Of a stretch of DNA of 64,000 nucleotides, positions 8,943-17,902 are shown in pieces. A program made the position numbers and the translations under genes. This stretch comes from Autumnicola lenta. Lineage in GTDB: Bacteria > Bacteroidota > Bacteroidia > Flavobacteriales > Flavobacteriaceae. Numbering within the stretch: position 1 is the stretch's first letter; every line of letters starts with the position of its first letter. The DNA is taken from assembly GCF_031846515.1 (NCBI RefSeq), contig NZ_JAVRHO010000009.1, positions 1-64,000 of the forward strand, given 5' to 3'. A model generated the notes under the pieces. That model was given only the letters and a program-made list of their open reading frames with translations. It was not told the origin of the DNA and ran no database searches.

Positions 8943-9525
8943 TTATCTTTTTTCCGTTATTTTTTATTAAGGCTATAAAAGTAATTAACATATTTTACAA
9001 ATTTTCTAATCGGACAAAATAATGTCGTTAGTATGTTCGGATTTGAGCGATGAAAAAAACAGCTCTTTTATTTTTTTGGAGTTGGCTTTTTTAGCGTGGG
9101 AAAAAAATAAATGTGCTGTGTGCGCGATGGTATTTTTCAGATGGATTTTATTGGTAGTTCGGATTTTTCAGCTTGTGGGTAACATACTCATAAATGTACC
9201 ATTACATTTATTTACAAGCTATTCTAGATTAATTTACCAGAGGGTAGGGATTCCGGTGATATAGTAGTAAATCTAAATAAAATCTTAAAAACGAAAGATG
9301 ATTCCTTCAGTTTTTTACCTGTTTTTGTTTTCGTCCGGTCTTCAGGAGTTTTATAAAATGGTCAGACAACAGAAAATACATAGGTATGAAAATAGGAAAT
9401 AGGAGATAATGTCTAAAGCGAGAGATGGCCTCAGCAGGGGCTTTTGCTTTATTTTAACACCGAAAATAGGGCTTTCCTGTTCTTTTTTTCTAATTTGTTT
9501 TATCTAATCAACAAAACCAAAAATT
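8943..9525. other. 583-bp intergenic stretch, boundary of the accessory block
   Basis: No convincing gene is present. An 80-codon open frame at 9022-9264 has a composition unlike a protein here and no family resemblance. The left part is the upstream region of mod. GTGGGTAACATACTCATA near 9176-9193 resembles the GTGGGTAACTACGTATA start of repeat copy B but on the other strand. The region separates the AT-rich accessory block from the core genes. Confidence 0.5.
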
Positions 9526-9693
9526 ATGAAGAAACTATTTTTATTATTTGCATTATTGTTTTCAGTAAGTACATCGTTTGTTTCCTGCAGGGATACTCCT
9601 GAAGAGGAGAGAGCTGAAGAAGCGGCAGAAGCCGTTGAGGAAAGAGCAGATGAAATCGAGGAAGCAGCAGATGAAGTTGAGGATGAATATTAG
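9526..9693 (+). CDS. Small acidic lipoprotein, 55 residues
   Basis: ATG 9526 opens a 55-codon frame: MKKLFLLFALLFSVSTSF, lipobox FVSC with Cys21, then RDTPEEERAEEAAEAVEE and similar. The mature part is about 34 residues, almost all Glu, Ala, Asp, Arg and Val with heptad-like spacing, and is predicted to be a single charged helix on a lipid anchor. The signal peptide and the abrupt composition change argue that it is real despite its size. It resembles small entericidin-like or stress-related lipoproteins in layout only. It is a single gene, followed by 170 bases of empty sequence and a strong hairpin at 9864. Confidence 0.7.
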   Translation: MKKLFLLFALLFSVSTSFVSCRDTPEEERAEEAAEAVEERADEIEEAADEVEDEY

Positions 9694-9863
9694 TACGCTC
9701 AGCATCTGAAATATTTAAAATAAAATCTCATATAGGGTAAATTTTTATTTCCTTATCAGATTTTCAATATTAAATCTTCATTGTTTGATCGCGTTCCGGC
9801 TGTCTCTTATCCTAATAAGGGTGAAATGGCAAAGCACGAGAGTAACACGTGAAGGTTGTTAAA

Positions 9864-9892
9864 AAAAGGCTGTCGAATTTCGACAGCCTTTT
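9864..9892. terminator. Rho-independent terminator
   Basis: Perfect palindrome AAAAGGCTGTCGAA / TTCGACAGCCTTTT with T-run, downstream of the small lipoprotein. It would work on either strand. The rest of 9694-10007 holds nothing I can identify. Confidence 0.8.
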
Positions 9893-10007
9893 GCAGTGTT
9901 TAGCTCCTTATGGTCATATTTGGCTTTTTTAAGTAGAAACTCTGAAATCCCGGGGCTTTTAAAGAGCAAATCTTTCCATTAGAAATATTTGAAGCTAATC
10001 TTTTACT

Positions 10008-10739
10008 ATGAAAGACAATTTCTCCACAAAATCGGCAGATTATGCCAAATTCCGACCTGTTTATCCTCAGGAAGTATACGATTTTATCGAAAAACAGCTT
10101 CCACAGAAGCAAAAAGCATGGGATTGCGGTACAGGGAATGGACAGGTAGCCGCAGAACTGGCAAAGTTCTTTGAAAAAGTGTCTGCAACAGATATCAGCG
10201 AGCAACAACTAAGTCATGCCCCCAAAATGCCAAATATCGACTACTCCGGGCAGCCTGCCGAGTCTACAAATTTTCCCGATGATCATTTTGATCTGGTAAC
10301 TGTGGCGCAGGCGATACATTGGTTCAAATTTAATGAATTCTATAAGGAAGTAAAGCGTGTTCTAAAGCCAGGGGCGATAATTGCCATTTTTGGCTACGGA
10401 CTTTTTAAAAGTAATCCGGAAACCAATAAAGTCATCGATCATTTTTACCGAAATATAATAGGGGAGTACTGGGATCCGGAAAGGAGATACCTGGATGAGG
10501 AATATAAAACGATTCCCTTTCCTTTTAAGGAAATTAAAACCCCAAAAATCTCCCTTCAGCTTCACTGGAGTTACGATCAGCTAATTGGCTATCTAAAAAC
10601 CTGGTCCGCAGTAAAGCATTATGAAAAAGCCAACGGAAGAAACCCGGTAGATCTTATTGCAGAAGACCTGAAACAAGCTTTTGGCGAAAATGGGGAAATT
10701 ACGTATCCTATTTTATTCAGAATGGGGAAATTTCAGTAG
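10008..10739 (+). CDS. SAM-dependent methyltransferase (Methyltransf_11 type), 243 residues
   Basis: A class I methyltransferase with the SAM-binding motif WDCGTGNGQVA (about 38-48), the acidic residue after strand 2 in SATDISEQQL, and motif FDLVTVAQAIHWF (about 94-106). The N-terminal STKSADYAKFRPVYP and the HWF motif are typical of the group that includes yeast Tmt1/Crg1-like enzymes and trans-aconitate methyltransferase relatives, whose substrates are small acids or lipids. The actual substrate cannot be told. The protein is complete, stands alone, is preceded by a terminator at 9864 and followed by one at 10791. Confidence 0.85.
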   Translation: MKDNFSTKSADYAKFRPVYPQEVYDFIEKQLPQKQKAWDCGTGNGQVAAELAKFFEKVSATDISEQQLSHAPKMPNIDYSGQPAESTNFPDDHFDLVTVAQAIHWFKFNEFYKEVKRVLKPGAIIAIFGYGLFKSNPETNKVIDHFYRNIIGEYWDPERRYLDEEYKTIPFPFKEIKTPKISLQLHWSYDQLIGYLKTWSAVKHYEKANGRNPVDLIAEDLKQAFGENGEITYPILFRMGKFQ

Positions 10740-10790
10740 TCAGTCTTTCATTTTACTCAAAAGCAGTATTTTTTATTACAACTGAAAATA

Positions 10791-10843
10791 AAAAAACCAA
10801 AATTCTGATTCCTTAACTTTAGGAATCAGAATTTTGGTTTTCT
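10791..10843. terminator. Bidirectional terminator between convergent genes
   Basis: Long hairpin AAAACCAAAATTCTGATTCC ... GGAATCAGAATTTTGGTTTT with A- and T-runs, located between the methyltransferase gene and the convergent thioredoxin-fold operon. Confidence 0.85.
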
Positions 10844-10908
10844 GTTTTTATTTTTGAGAGAATTCAGAATGCCACAACAGCATTTTAATCCGCTTTGCTC
10901 TAAGAAAT

Positions 10909-11592
10909 TTATTGCTTTACGCTGCAGCCAATCGCTTTTGTTTCTTTAGTAGTCACTTCTTTTCCCGCTAAAAGTTCGTTTACGGCATTGGCCAGAAAAC
11001 GTTCGTTTACGGCATCAGCATTTCGCACATTATCATCAATGGCGCCGATATACTTTACAATATTTTTTCTGTTTTCTTTCTGAAGCAAATAAACATGAGG
11101 GGTTTTTGTAGCACCATAACTGGCATGAACCGTTTGGCTTTCATCAAACAGGTAAGGAAAAGTAAATCCTGCTTCATCAGCTTTTTGCTGCATTTTACCA
11201 AAAGTGTCATCCGGTTGCACCTCAGGATTATTCGGATTAATAGCAATTACAGGATAGCCTTTTTCCTTAAATTCCTGGTCCAGCGCCACAATTCGATCTT
11301 CACTGGCCACGGCAAAAGGACAGGTATTACAGGTAAAAATAACGATATAACCTTTGGCATCAGGATAATCTGAAAGGGAGACCATCGAGCCGTCTACATT
11401 TTTCAGGTTAAAGTCGGTCGCTTCATCGCCTATCGTGTAGCCGTAAGCCGTAGTTGTTTCTTCTTCAGAAAGAATGGCCATTTCCTTTTTTTCTGAATTT
11501 TCAGGCACGTCTCTTTGAGCTGCATCCTTACAACTGCCTAAAGAAAGTGTGGCTATAAGAGCCAGAACGGGTAAAAACATTTTTGTTTTCAT
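10909..11592 (-). CDS. Thioredoxin-fold (redoxin, AhpC/TSA-like) lipoprotein, 227 residues
   Basis: Signal peptide with lipobox LGSC (Cys21) points to a lipid-anchored envelope protein. The body is a peroxiredoxin-like thioredoxin fold: GDEATDFNLKNVDG, then the redox site TCNTCPF with cysteines 88 and 91, then the cis-proline segment ATKTPHVYLL. This is the PRX-like thioredoxin family, usually annotated as thiol-disulfide or peroxide-handling redoxin. It starts 2 bases after the stop of the TlpA-like gene, so both form an operon. A third cysteine lies near the C-terminus (IGCSVKQ). Likely role: envelope thiol redox chemistry, shared with its partner. The substrate is not known. Confidence 0.85.
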   Translation of the reverse strand: MKTKMFLPVLALIATLSLGSCKDAAQRDVPENSEKKEMAILSEEETTTAYGYTIGDEATDFNLKNVDGSMVSLSDYPDAKGYIVIFTCNTCPFAVASEDRIVALDQEFKEKGYPVIAINPNNPEVQPDDTFGKMQQKADEAGFTFPYLFDESQTVHASYGATKTPHVYLLQKENRKNIVKYIGAIDDNVRNADAVNERFLANAVNELLAGKEVTTKETKAIGCSVKQ

Positions 11593-11594
11593 AT

Positions 11595-12149
11595 TTATAA
11601 AAATGATTGAAGTTCAGTGTTTAATTCTTCGTAAGTAAAGGTACGTTCATAAAATTTCCGTTCCTGTTGGTTTAAAATAATAGTAGCGGGAATAGCGCCG
11701 CTCCATTCTTCAGAGACTTTTGGTATCCAGGAATTGGCATCAGGATCATCCAGCAGTACCACTTCACTTTTTAAATTGTTTTCTTTCATAAAAGGAATTA
11801 CCTGCTGTTCTATCTTATCAGGAAAATCGAGGCTGGCCAAAACCACTTTTACCTTCTTACTGGCAAGCTGTTTATTCAGCTTTTCAAAGGCCGGTAATTC
11901 TTCCACACAGGGTTTGCACCAGGTTGCCCAGAAATTAATGACATAGGTAGTGTCATTTTTTTTCTGAAGATATTTCGAATCAAAAGCTTCAAAATCGACA
12001 GTACTGACTACAGCCGAAGATGCAACTTCTTTTTCTGAAGAATTTTTCTGCACCGTTTCTTCAGAAGTATTGATACTTTCAGTTGTTTTTGCATCGTCTG
12101 CGCAGGCAAAACAAAGACTAACTGCTATAAGACTCATTAGCTTTTTCAT
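11595..12149 (-). CDS. TlpA/ResA-like thioredoxin lipoprotein, 184 residues
   Basis: I place the start at ATG 12149 because MKKLMSLIAVSLCFAC forms a lipoprotein signal with Cys16; the longer open frame (from 12182) would bury it. After an acidic Ser/Thr/Glu linker comes a thioredoxin domain with WATWCKPCVEE (Cys78 and Cys81) and the cis-proline segment SGAIPATIIL. Proteins of this type reduce disulfides in the envelope, often for cytochrome c maturation or general thiol repair. The first gene of a two-gene operon with the redoxin at 10909-11592. Confidence 0.88.
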   Translation of the reverse strand: MKKLMSLIAVSLCFACADDAKTTESINTSEETVQKNSSEKEVASSAVVSTVDFEAFDSKYLQKKNDTTYVINFWATWCKPCVEELPAFEKLNKQLASKKVKVVLASLDFPDKIEQQVIPFMKENNLKSEVVLLDDPDANSWIPKVSEEWSGAIPATIILNQQERKFYERTFTYEELNTELQSFL

Positions 12150-12479
12150 CTCGTAAAAATATTCAATCAGATTGATATTCATGAAGCAAAAGAGTTAAAT
12201 AGTTAGAAGTCGGGAAGTAAATTGTGAAGAGAAAAGGATGATGATGTATGTGAAGGACAGAAAGTTAGCACTGACAAGGACGAGTGGTTTCTTGTAGGTT
12301 TATTCCTGATTGGATGGTGGTACGGGAGATCTTCAGAAAATATTGGGGAAGAGCAAAATTAAAGTAAAAATTCTATATTTAGTGCTGGAAAATATGGCGG
12401 AATTTTTGATGCTTTAGCCTCAATTTCCAAAAGCCGCAGTTTATATTTTGTTGCGGTTTAAATTTTTAAGTTATTGATT

Positions 12480-13667
12480 ATGAAAAAAACATATGTAATT
12501 CTTCTACTGATTTTTACGGTGAACCCGGCGCTTCTTTCAGCTCAGATAGGAGATCAGTCTGTTACTCAACAAGTTCTCCAGGAATTGAACAGGGAGAGGA
12601 CGTTGCTGAGTCAGAACCTCGACTTCAGAATAAAAGAAATAGATTCCAAGATTAATAATCTGGACGAGAGTATTAAGAATACCAATTCTGCCGCAGAAAA
12701 GGTGGAAAAGCTCGTGGAACGGGTTAAATTCCTGGAAGAGCGTCAGGAAGAAATAGATAAAAATACTGTTGGTGTTTATAAATATAATTACAGTTCAGCT
12801 GTCCTGAATCTGGCCTCTATGGAGCGCGAAATAAAGCCGCTCAATTTATTTAATTCTTCACGCGAATTTTATTCGACATTAGATAAAGTTAGCAACCCAA
12901 TGAATTATGAAGGATATAAAGAATGGTTTGGGAACTTTAAAAAGTATATAGAAGAAGAACAGGAAGACGATGCGAAATTAGCAGCGCTAAACCATATTAT
13001 TGGTGTTACGGGAGATCTTGCCCAGGGAACGCCTTTTACAGGAATGTTTGCCGGAACGCTTTTCGACGGAATCAGTCAGTTTGTAAATTCTCTGGGGCGA
13101 CGCGACCGGGAAATGAAAGAGAAAAGTCTTGCAATGCTTAAACTGACGACCACAGTTTCCCAGTTTACGCACGATAAAGATCTTATTGAAACGGAATGGG
13201 AGGCGATCAATAAAAGCCTGGATGAACTTAAGGAACTTCAGAACAAAGCGATGAAGGAGAATCTTGTGAACATTTTGGGGATCGATCTGAAGGAGTTTGA
13301 GCAAAAATTCACCAATGAAACCGATGCTAAAAAAAGAACTCAGTACATTCTCGATATTTCTAAAGTCGCAGAAAATAAAATCGCTGAAGAGAAGACTAAA
13401 AATCCGGAGAACTGGAAACAGGATTATTATGACCAGATGATGACGGTTCAAAATCTGAAAATCCGCTTCGGAACAATTACGTTCAGGATTCTTGAAAATC
13501 TGAATAAATATGAAGGACTGATCCAAAAATATCAGAATGATAAATATCTGAAAGATGAAATGGCGCAGTTAAAACTGAAGCTGAACCTGGTGAGAAACAG
13601 TTTTGAATCGACTTTTAATCCGCAGGAATACATCAAAGCATCCAACGAGATGTATGTTGTTGAGTAA
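12480..13667 (+). CDS. Exported coiled-coil protein of unknown function, 395 residues
   Basis: ATG 12480 (MKKTYVILLLIF) is preferred over an upstream TTG at 12474. A signal peptide ends around LLSAQ, so the protein is exported. The mature part is highly charged and helical, with long heptad-type stretches (residues about 25-85, FRIKEIDSKINNLDESIK and EKVEKLVERVKFLEERQ, and about 230-395). A less charged middle, TGDLAQGTPFTGMFAGTLFD, contains Gly/Phe and may be a membrane-proximal or hairpin segment. No catalytic motif is seen. It is a single gene. The periplasmic coiled-coil prediction is firm; function is unknown. Confidence 0.75.
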   Translation: MKKTYVILLLIFTVNPALLSAQIGDQSVTQQVLQELNRERTLLSQNLDFRIKEIDSKINNLDESIKNTNSAAEKVEKLVERVKFLEERQEEIDKNTVGVYKYNYSSAVLNLASMEREIKPLNLFNSSREFYSTLDKVSNPMNYEGYKEWFGNFKKYIEEEQEDDAKLAALNHIIGVTGDLAQGTPFTGMFAGTLFDGISQFVNSLGRRDREMKEKSLAMLKLTTTVSQFTHDKDLIETEWEAINKSLDELKELQNKAMKENLVNILGIDLKEFEQKFTNETDAKKRTQYILDISKVAENKIAEEKTKNPENWKQDYYDQMMTVQNLKIRFGTITFRILENLNKYEGLIQKYQNDKYLKDEMAQLKLKLNLVRNSFESTFNPQEYIKASNEMYVVE

Positions 13668-13727
13668 AGTTTAAAGTTTAAGGTTTAAAGTTTTAAAGTA
13701 AAAAAGTTGAAAGTAGAAAGTAGAAAG
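13666..13727. repeat. Low-complexity AAAGTTT / AAAGTAG tract
   Basis: Short direct repeats of GTTTAAA and GTAGAAA type follow the exported protein's stop codon, for example AAAGTTTAAAGTTTAAGG and GAAAGTAGAAAGTAGAAAG. Probably a slippage-generated tract. Confidence 0.6.
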
Positions 13728-13772
13728 ATCGGAACTGCTTTTAACAGCGACAAACAACAAACAATAAACTAC

Positions 13773-13821
13773 TAAAAAAAAGGTTTCCTGAATTTAATTA
13801 CAACAACCTCTTTTTTAGTAT
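13773..13821. terminator. Terminator between convergent genes
   Basis: ACTAAAAAAAAGGTT pairs with AACCTCTTTTTTAGT across a 19-base loop, between the exported coiled-coil gene and ackA. Confidence 0.6.
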
Positions 13822-13828
13822 AATTCTG

Positions 13829-15013
13829 TTAAACCAGTTTATCCACCTGTCTGGCGATTTCCAGTTCCTCATTAGTAGGAATAACCATGACTTTAACCTT
13901 AGAAGATTCGCTGCTGATTATCCTGTTCTCTTTAGAACGAATATCGTTCTTACTAGGATCCAGCTCAATGCCAAGAAAATCCATATTCTCACAAATAAGA
14001 TTTCTCATGGTGCTGCTGTTTTCTCCAATTCCGGCGGTAAAAACGAGGAGGTCCAGGCCATTCATTGCGGCTACATAGGAGCCGATATACTTTTTGATCC
14101 TGTAGGCGTTCATTTCTAAAGCCAGCTTACATTCACGGTTTCCTTTTTGTGCTTCTGTTTCAATATCGCGTAAATCGCTAAAACCGGTTAAACCCAGCAT
14201 TCCGCTTTTTTTGGTAAGTATTTCATTTACTTCTTTCAGACTATAGCCTAATTTATCTACCAAATGGAATATAACGGAAGGATCTATATCGCCGCTTCTG
14301 GTTCCCATAATTAATCCGGAAAGCGGAGTGAAACCCATGGAATGGTCTACACTTTTTCCGTTTTCTACTGCCGTAATACTACAGCCGTTCCCAAGATGAA
14401 CACTGATTATTTTAGAATCGGATTTCCCCAGCTTTTCGATCGCCTGTTCTGAAACATATTTGTGGCTCGTACCATGAAATCCGTAAAGACGAATATCATT
14501 TTCTTCTGTTAGTTTATTCGGAATTGCATATTTATAGGCTTTCGCCGGAATACTGCTATGGAAGGCGGTATCAAAAACTGCTACCTGTTTCGCATTTGGA
14601 AAAACTTCTTCTGCTACTTCTATCCCTGTAAGATTGGGCGGATTATGCAGCGGAGCCAGAGAAAACAATGACTTAATTTCCTGTTTTACTTCGTCGTTTA
14701 TAACTGTGGTTTCAGAGAAAGTTGTTCCGCCGTGAACCACCCGGTGACCAATAGCTGTAATATCTGAGGCGTTCTTGATCACTCCTTTTTCGGGATCCAT
14801 AAGCAGGTTGGTAACTGCTTTTAATGCTACCGAGTGATTGGGAACGTCTTGTTCTTGTTTTCCGGAATATCCTTCAGAAGTAAAATGTATTTCTGAATTT
14901 TGTTGACCAATGCGCTCTACAAGTCCTGAAGCCAAAACTTTTTCTGCAGGCATTTGAATGAGTTGGAATTTAAAGGAAGAACTTCCGGTGTTTATTACTA
15001 ATATATTTTTCAT
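13829..15013 (-). CDS. ackA: Acetate kinase
   Basis: Complete 394-residue acetate kinase, which interconverts acetate plus ATP with acetyl phosphate plus ADP. Family signatures are present: NTGSSSFKFQL at the N-terminus (phosphate loop), GHRVVHGG, FDTAFHSSIP (around residue 150), HLGNGCS (around 208), and GTRSGDIDP (around 240). It lies downstream of pta on the same strand, 308 bases apart, giving the usual Pta-AckA route between acetyl-CoA and acetate, used for acetate overflow and ATP formation. A separate promoter is possible in the gap. Confidence 0.97.
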   Translation of the reverse strand: MKNILVINTGSSSFKFQLIQMPAEKVLASGLVERIGQQNSEIHFTSEGYSGKQEQDVPNHSVALKAVTNLLMDPEKGVIKNASDITAIGHRVVHGGTTFSETTVINDEVKQEIKSLFSLAPLHNPPNLTGIEVAEEVFPNAKQVAVFDTAFHSSIPAKAYKYAIPNKLTEENDIRLYGFHGTSHKYVSEQAIEKLGKSDSKIISVHLGNGCSITAVENGKSVDHSMGFTPLSGLIMGTRSGDIDPSVIFHLVDKLGYSLKEVNEILTKKSGMLGLTGFSDLRDIETEAQKGNRECKLALEMNAYRIKKYIGSYVAAMNGLDLLVFTAGIGENSSTMRNLICENMDFLGIELDPSKNDIRSKENRIISSESSKVKVMVIPTNEELEIARQVDKLV

Positions 15014-15055
15014 ATTCTGATACTTGATTTAAACCAAATTTGTCTTAAATCCATG

Positions 15056-15152
15056 CTTTTGTTCATTTTTTCCATTGATGAAAAAACGAACCAAAAAAAT
15101 CTAGGCTTACGAATTTTTATCTAAATTTATTGTTCTGCACCTAAATTTTAGG
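15056..15152. repeat. Palindromic intergenic element between pta and ackA
   Basis: GTTCATTTTTTC (15061-15072) pairs with GAAAAAACGAAC (15080-15091) with one mismatch, and CCTAAATTTTAGG (15140-15152) is a second palindrome. TTTTATCTAAAT occurs at 15115-15126 and 15167-15178. From memory, sequences like AAAAAACGAACCAAAAAAAT are dispersed in flavobacterial genomes; unverified. The remaining part of 15014-15321 shows nothing else. Confidence 0.45.
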
Positions 15153-15291
15153 AACTCGCTACTAACTTTTATCTAAATAGAATGATTCGTTTAGCTCAAA
15201 CAGCCTAAAATTTCACGGTACATTCACTTCAAATTTTACGATAAATATTCGATAGGCCAAAAAAGGTTGGCGAGTAATTTTTTTTTAATTT

Positions 15292-15326
15292 CACTACTCA
15301 CTACTCACTACTCACTACTCACTACT
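15292..15326. repeat. Heptamer tandem repeat (CACTACT x5) at the end of pta
   Basis: Five exact copies of the 7-bp unit CACTACT. The pta stop codon (15322-15324, TAG on the minus strand) falls in the copy nearest the gene, so changes in copy number alter the mRNA tail rather than the protein. Confidence 0.9.
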
Positions 15327-17424
15327 CAGCACCCATTCCCTGAGCCTGGATTGCGGTTAGAATTACGGTGTTAAAAACATCATCTACAGTACAGCCACGG
15401 CTAAGGTCATTTACCGGTTTATTTAGTCCCTGTAGCATTGGTCCAATTGCCAAAGCTCCGGTTTCCCTTTGTACTGCTTTATAAGTGTTGTTTCCTGTAT
15501 TTAGGTCGGGGAAAATAAGCAGGTTTGCCTGTCCTGCTACTTCAGAATCCGGCATTTTGCTTTTCCCAACAGAAATATCCACGGCTGCGTCGTATTGAAT
15601 TGGTCCTTCAATTTTAAGATCGGGACGTTTCTTTTTTACAATTTCAGTAGCCTGGCGCACGCGGTCTACATCGGCTCCTTTTCCGGAGGTTCCCGAGGAG
15701 TAGGAGAGCATGGCAATTTTTGGATCTATCCCAAAAGCAAAGCAGCTTTCCGCAGAAGAAATAGTGATTTCCGCGAGCTCTTCTGCAGTAGGATTCGGAT
15801 TAATTGCGCAATCTCCAAAAACCGAAACCCTGTCTTCCAGGCACATAAAAAACACTGAAGAAACTACAGAAACTCCCGGTTTTGTCTTGATAAACTGAAG
15901 TGCAGGTCTGATGGTGTGCTGAGTGGTATGCGCCGCTCCAGAAACCATTCCGTCGGCATGGCCTTTATAAATCATCATGGTTCCGTAATAGGAAACATCG
16001 GTCATCCAGTCCCTGGCCATATCCATATTCACTCCCTTGTGCTTTCTTATTTCGTATAAAGTTTGAGCATAGTCCTGAAAATGTTCTGATTTTTCCGGAT
16101 CTATTATATTGAATTTATCAAGGTCAATATTAAGGCCCAGTTTCATGATTTTTTGTTTGATCACCTCTACATCACCAAGAAGAGTAATATCAACAATATC
16201 AATAGCCAGAAGTCTTCCGGCGGCAATTAAAATCCGATCATCGGTGCCTTCAGGCAAAACAATATGCTTTTTGCTCTGCTGCGCCCGCTTTACCAGCCCA
16301 TACTGGAACATGCGTGGCGTGATCCCGTGAGGTTCAAAATTGATAAGACGTTCCACTAAAGGATCAAAAGAAACATAGCGTTCAAAAGTGCTTATCGTAG
16401 TTTCAATTTTCTGAATACTATCCGCATAAATATTAGATTTTATAGCACCGACGCGGTTTGTCACATTAAAAGTTCCATCTTCAACAGAAATTATTGGGAC
16501 AATTTCAGAAAGACCTTCAATTAATTTAAGAATAGAAGGCTCAGGTGTAAGTCCGCCGGTAAGGATAATTCCGGAAATCCTTGGATAGTTGCTGGAAATA
16601 TTGGCCTGTAACGCACCCAGAATTATATCTGCCCTGTCGCCGGGAGTTATCACCAGGCTTTCATTTCTAAGGGTGGTAAGATAATTTCGAAGCTGCATAG
16701 CTCCAACACCAAAGTTCCCGGTTTGGTTATTCAGAAATTCATGTCCGAATAATATTTTACCATCAAGGGCTTTCACGATTTCTTTAAGCGTGGGATTGTT
16801 TAAAGTTTCTATGAGCGGAATGGCAAAAACGTCTATTTCTTCAGGAAGGAATTCGCGCATGTGTTTTTTGGCAGATTCCAGATTTTCTTCCAGAACCTTA
16901 TTGCTCACCATCGCAATTACATCTACATCCTTTTCTATAAAAGCATTATACGCCATCCTAAGGCTTCCCAGGTGTTCTTCCCAGGTTTTATTTTTACCGC
17001 TCGCGATAATAATTACAGGTATACCAAGGTTTCTTGCCGTCACGACGTTCACATCAAACTCGAAAACGCTTCCTTCTCCAGAAAAATCGCTTCCTTCCAC
17101 CAGCACAAAATCATATTCTTCTTCCAGTTTTTTGTACTTACGGATAATTGTATCTATTACTTCCCCCGATTTCCCTTCATTTCTCTTCTGAATCAATTGA
17201 TTCCTGGTAAAAGCATACGTATCCTCATAAGGTAGCTGAAGATCGAAGTAAGAAAGGACGGTATCTATATGATTATCTCTTTTTCCCTCGGGAACATCGT
17301 TAATAATGGGCCTGAAGTATCCAACTTTTACCGTTTTTCCCAAAAGGGTACGCATTAATCCAAGGGAGATCATCGATTTCCCGCTATGAGATTCTAATGT
17401 GGCAATATAAATTCCTTTATTCAT
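15322..17424 (-). CDS. pta: Phosphate acetyltransferase, long form
   Basis: Converts acetyl-CoA and phosphate to acetyl phosphate and CoA; feeds AckA. I start at ATG 17424 (MNKGIYIATLESHSGKS), which gives 700 residues, the normal length for the long form; the open frame extends 25 codons further upstream without family similarity. Domains in order: N-terminal P-loop BioD-like domain (SHSGKSMISLGL near 12-23), a central DRTGG-type domain (about 210-320), and the C-terminal PTA_PTB catalytic domain from about residue 370 (RAQQSKKHIVLPEGTDDRIL to the end, with SYSSGTSGKGADVDRV). The stop codon sits inside a heptamer repeat. Confidence 0.96.
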   Translation of the reverse strand: MNKGIYIATLESHSGKSMISLGLMRTLLGKTVKVGYFRPIINDVPEGKRDNHIDTVLSYFDLQLPYEDTYAFTRNQLIQKRNEGKSGEVIDTIIRKYKKLEEEYDFVLVEGSDFSGEGSVFEFDVNVVTARNLGIPVIIIASGKNKTWEEHLGSLRMAYNAFIEKDVDVIAMVSNKVLEENLESAKKHMREFLPEEIDVFAIPLIETLNNPTLKEIVKALDGKILFGHEFLNNQTGNFGVGAMQLRNYLTTLRNESLVITPGDRADIILGALQANISSNYPRISGIILTGGLTPEPSILKLIEGLSEIVPIISVEDGTFNVTNRVGAIKSNIYADSIQKIETTISTFERYVSFDPLVERLINFEPHGITPRMFQYGLVKRAQQSKKHIVLPEGTDDRILIAAGRLLAIDIVDITLLGDVEVIKQKIMKLGLNIDLDKFNIIDPEKSEHFQDYAQTLYEIRKHKGVNMDMARDWMTDVSYYGTMMIYKGHADGMVSGAAHTTQHTIRPALQFIKTKPGVSVVSSVFFMCLEDRVSVFGDCAINPNPTAEELAEITISSAESCFAFGIDPKIAMLSYSSGTSGKGADVDRVRQATEIVKKKRPDLKIEGPIQYDAAVDISVGKSKMPDSEVAGQANLLIFPDLNTGNNTYKAVQRETGALAIGPMLQGLNKPVNDLSRGCTVDDVFNTVILTAIQAQGMGAE

Positions 17425-17580
17425 TACAAATATTATTATGGAGCCAAAATTAAGGCAGATAACGAGAAAGCCTTCTTTGGTTTGGTTAAATTCATGCAAA
17501 AACTGATGAAGATCAGCATTTGGTTATAATATACGGAAAAAGGAACAGCATGAAAAAATGGTGAAAAACAGAGGAGGCTA

Positions 17581-17601
17581 AAAATTGCCAATTTTCGACC
17601 T
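17581..17601 (+). repeat. Dispersed 21-bp repeat, copy 1
   Basis: AAAATTGCCAATTTTCGACC plus T. Identical to copy 2 at 17974-17994. The first 14 bases are a near palindrome. Confidence 0.85.
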
Positions 17602-17902
17602 GCTGAAAGTACGAGGTAAGAAGTACGAAAAGCTTTTCTCAGCTTTGGACATTCTTAACCGGAAACGTGGGCAGTGTTAAAAACTTACACGGTTGAAGAA
17701 AAGATGAACACTTAAAAAGAGGTGTAGCCTCGAAAAGGGCGATTATAGGGCTGCTATTGTTGTGATTTATCCTGGCAATAGACCTCACAAATTAAAACCT
17801 GTAAGATATTTTCTATTTCGAAGCTAAAAAGTCTCGTCCAAAAATTGGCAATTAGTGAGCTTCCTTTTTTTGAAAGGCAACATTTTTAGAACTATTTTGG
17901 CA

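Noticed and set aside
9022..9264. 80-codon open frame on the plus strand
   Set aside because: Starts in the upstream region of mod, Cys/Phe/Trp-rich composition unlike neighbouring proteins, no recognisable pattern.
12226..12362. Open frame ending DEWFLVGLFLIGWWYG plus a short tail, resembling the end of a membrane protein
   Set aside because: No start codon in frame after the preceding TGA. It may be a gene remnant, but the evidence is too thin.
15292..15326. CRISPR-like array
   Set aside because: The repeats are 7 bases with no spacers; no cas genes in the window.
17425..17499. Upstream extension of pta by 25 codons
   Set aside because: The residues do not fit the family, whose N-terminus is MNKGIYIATLE at 17424; the extension has no supporting similarity.
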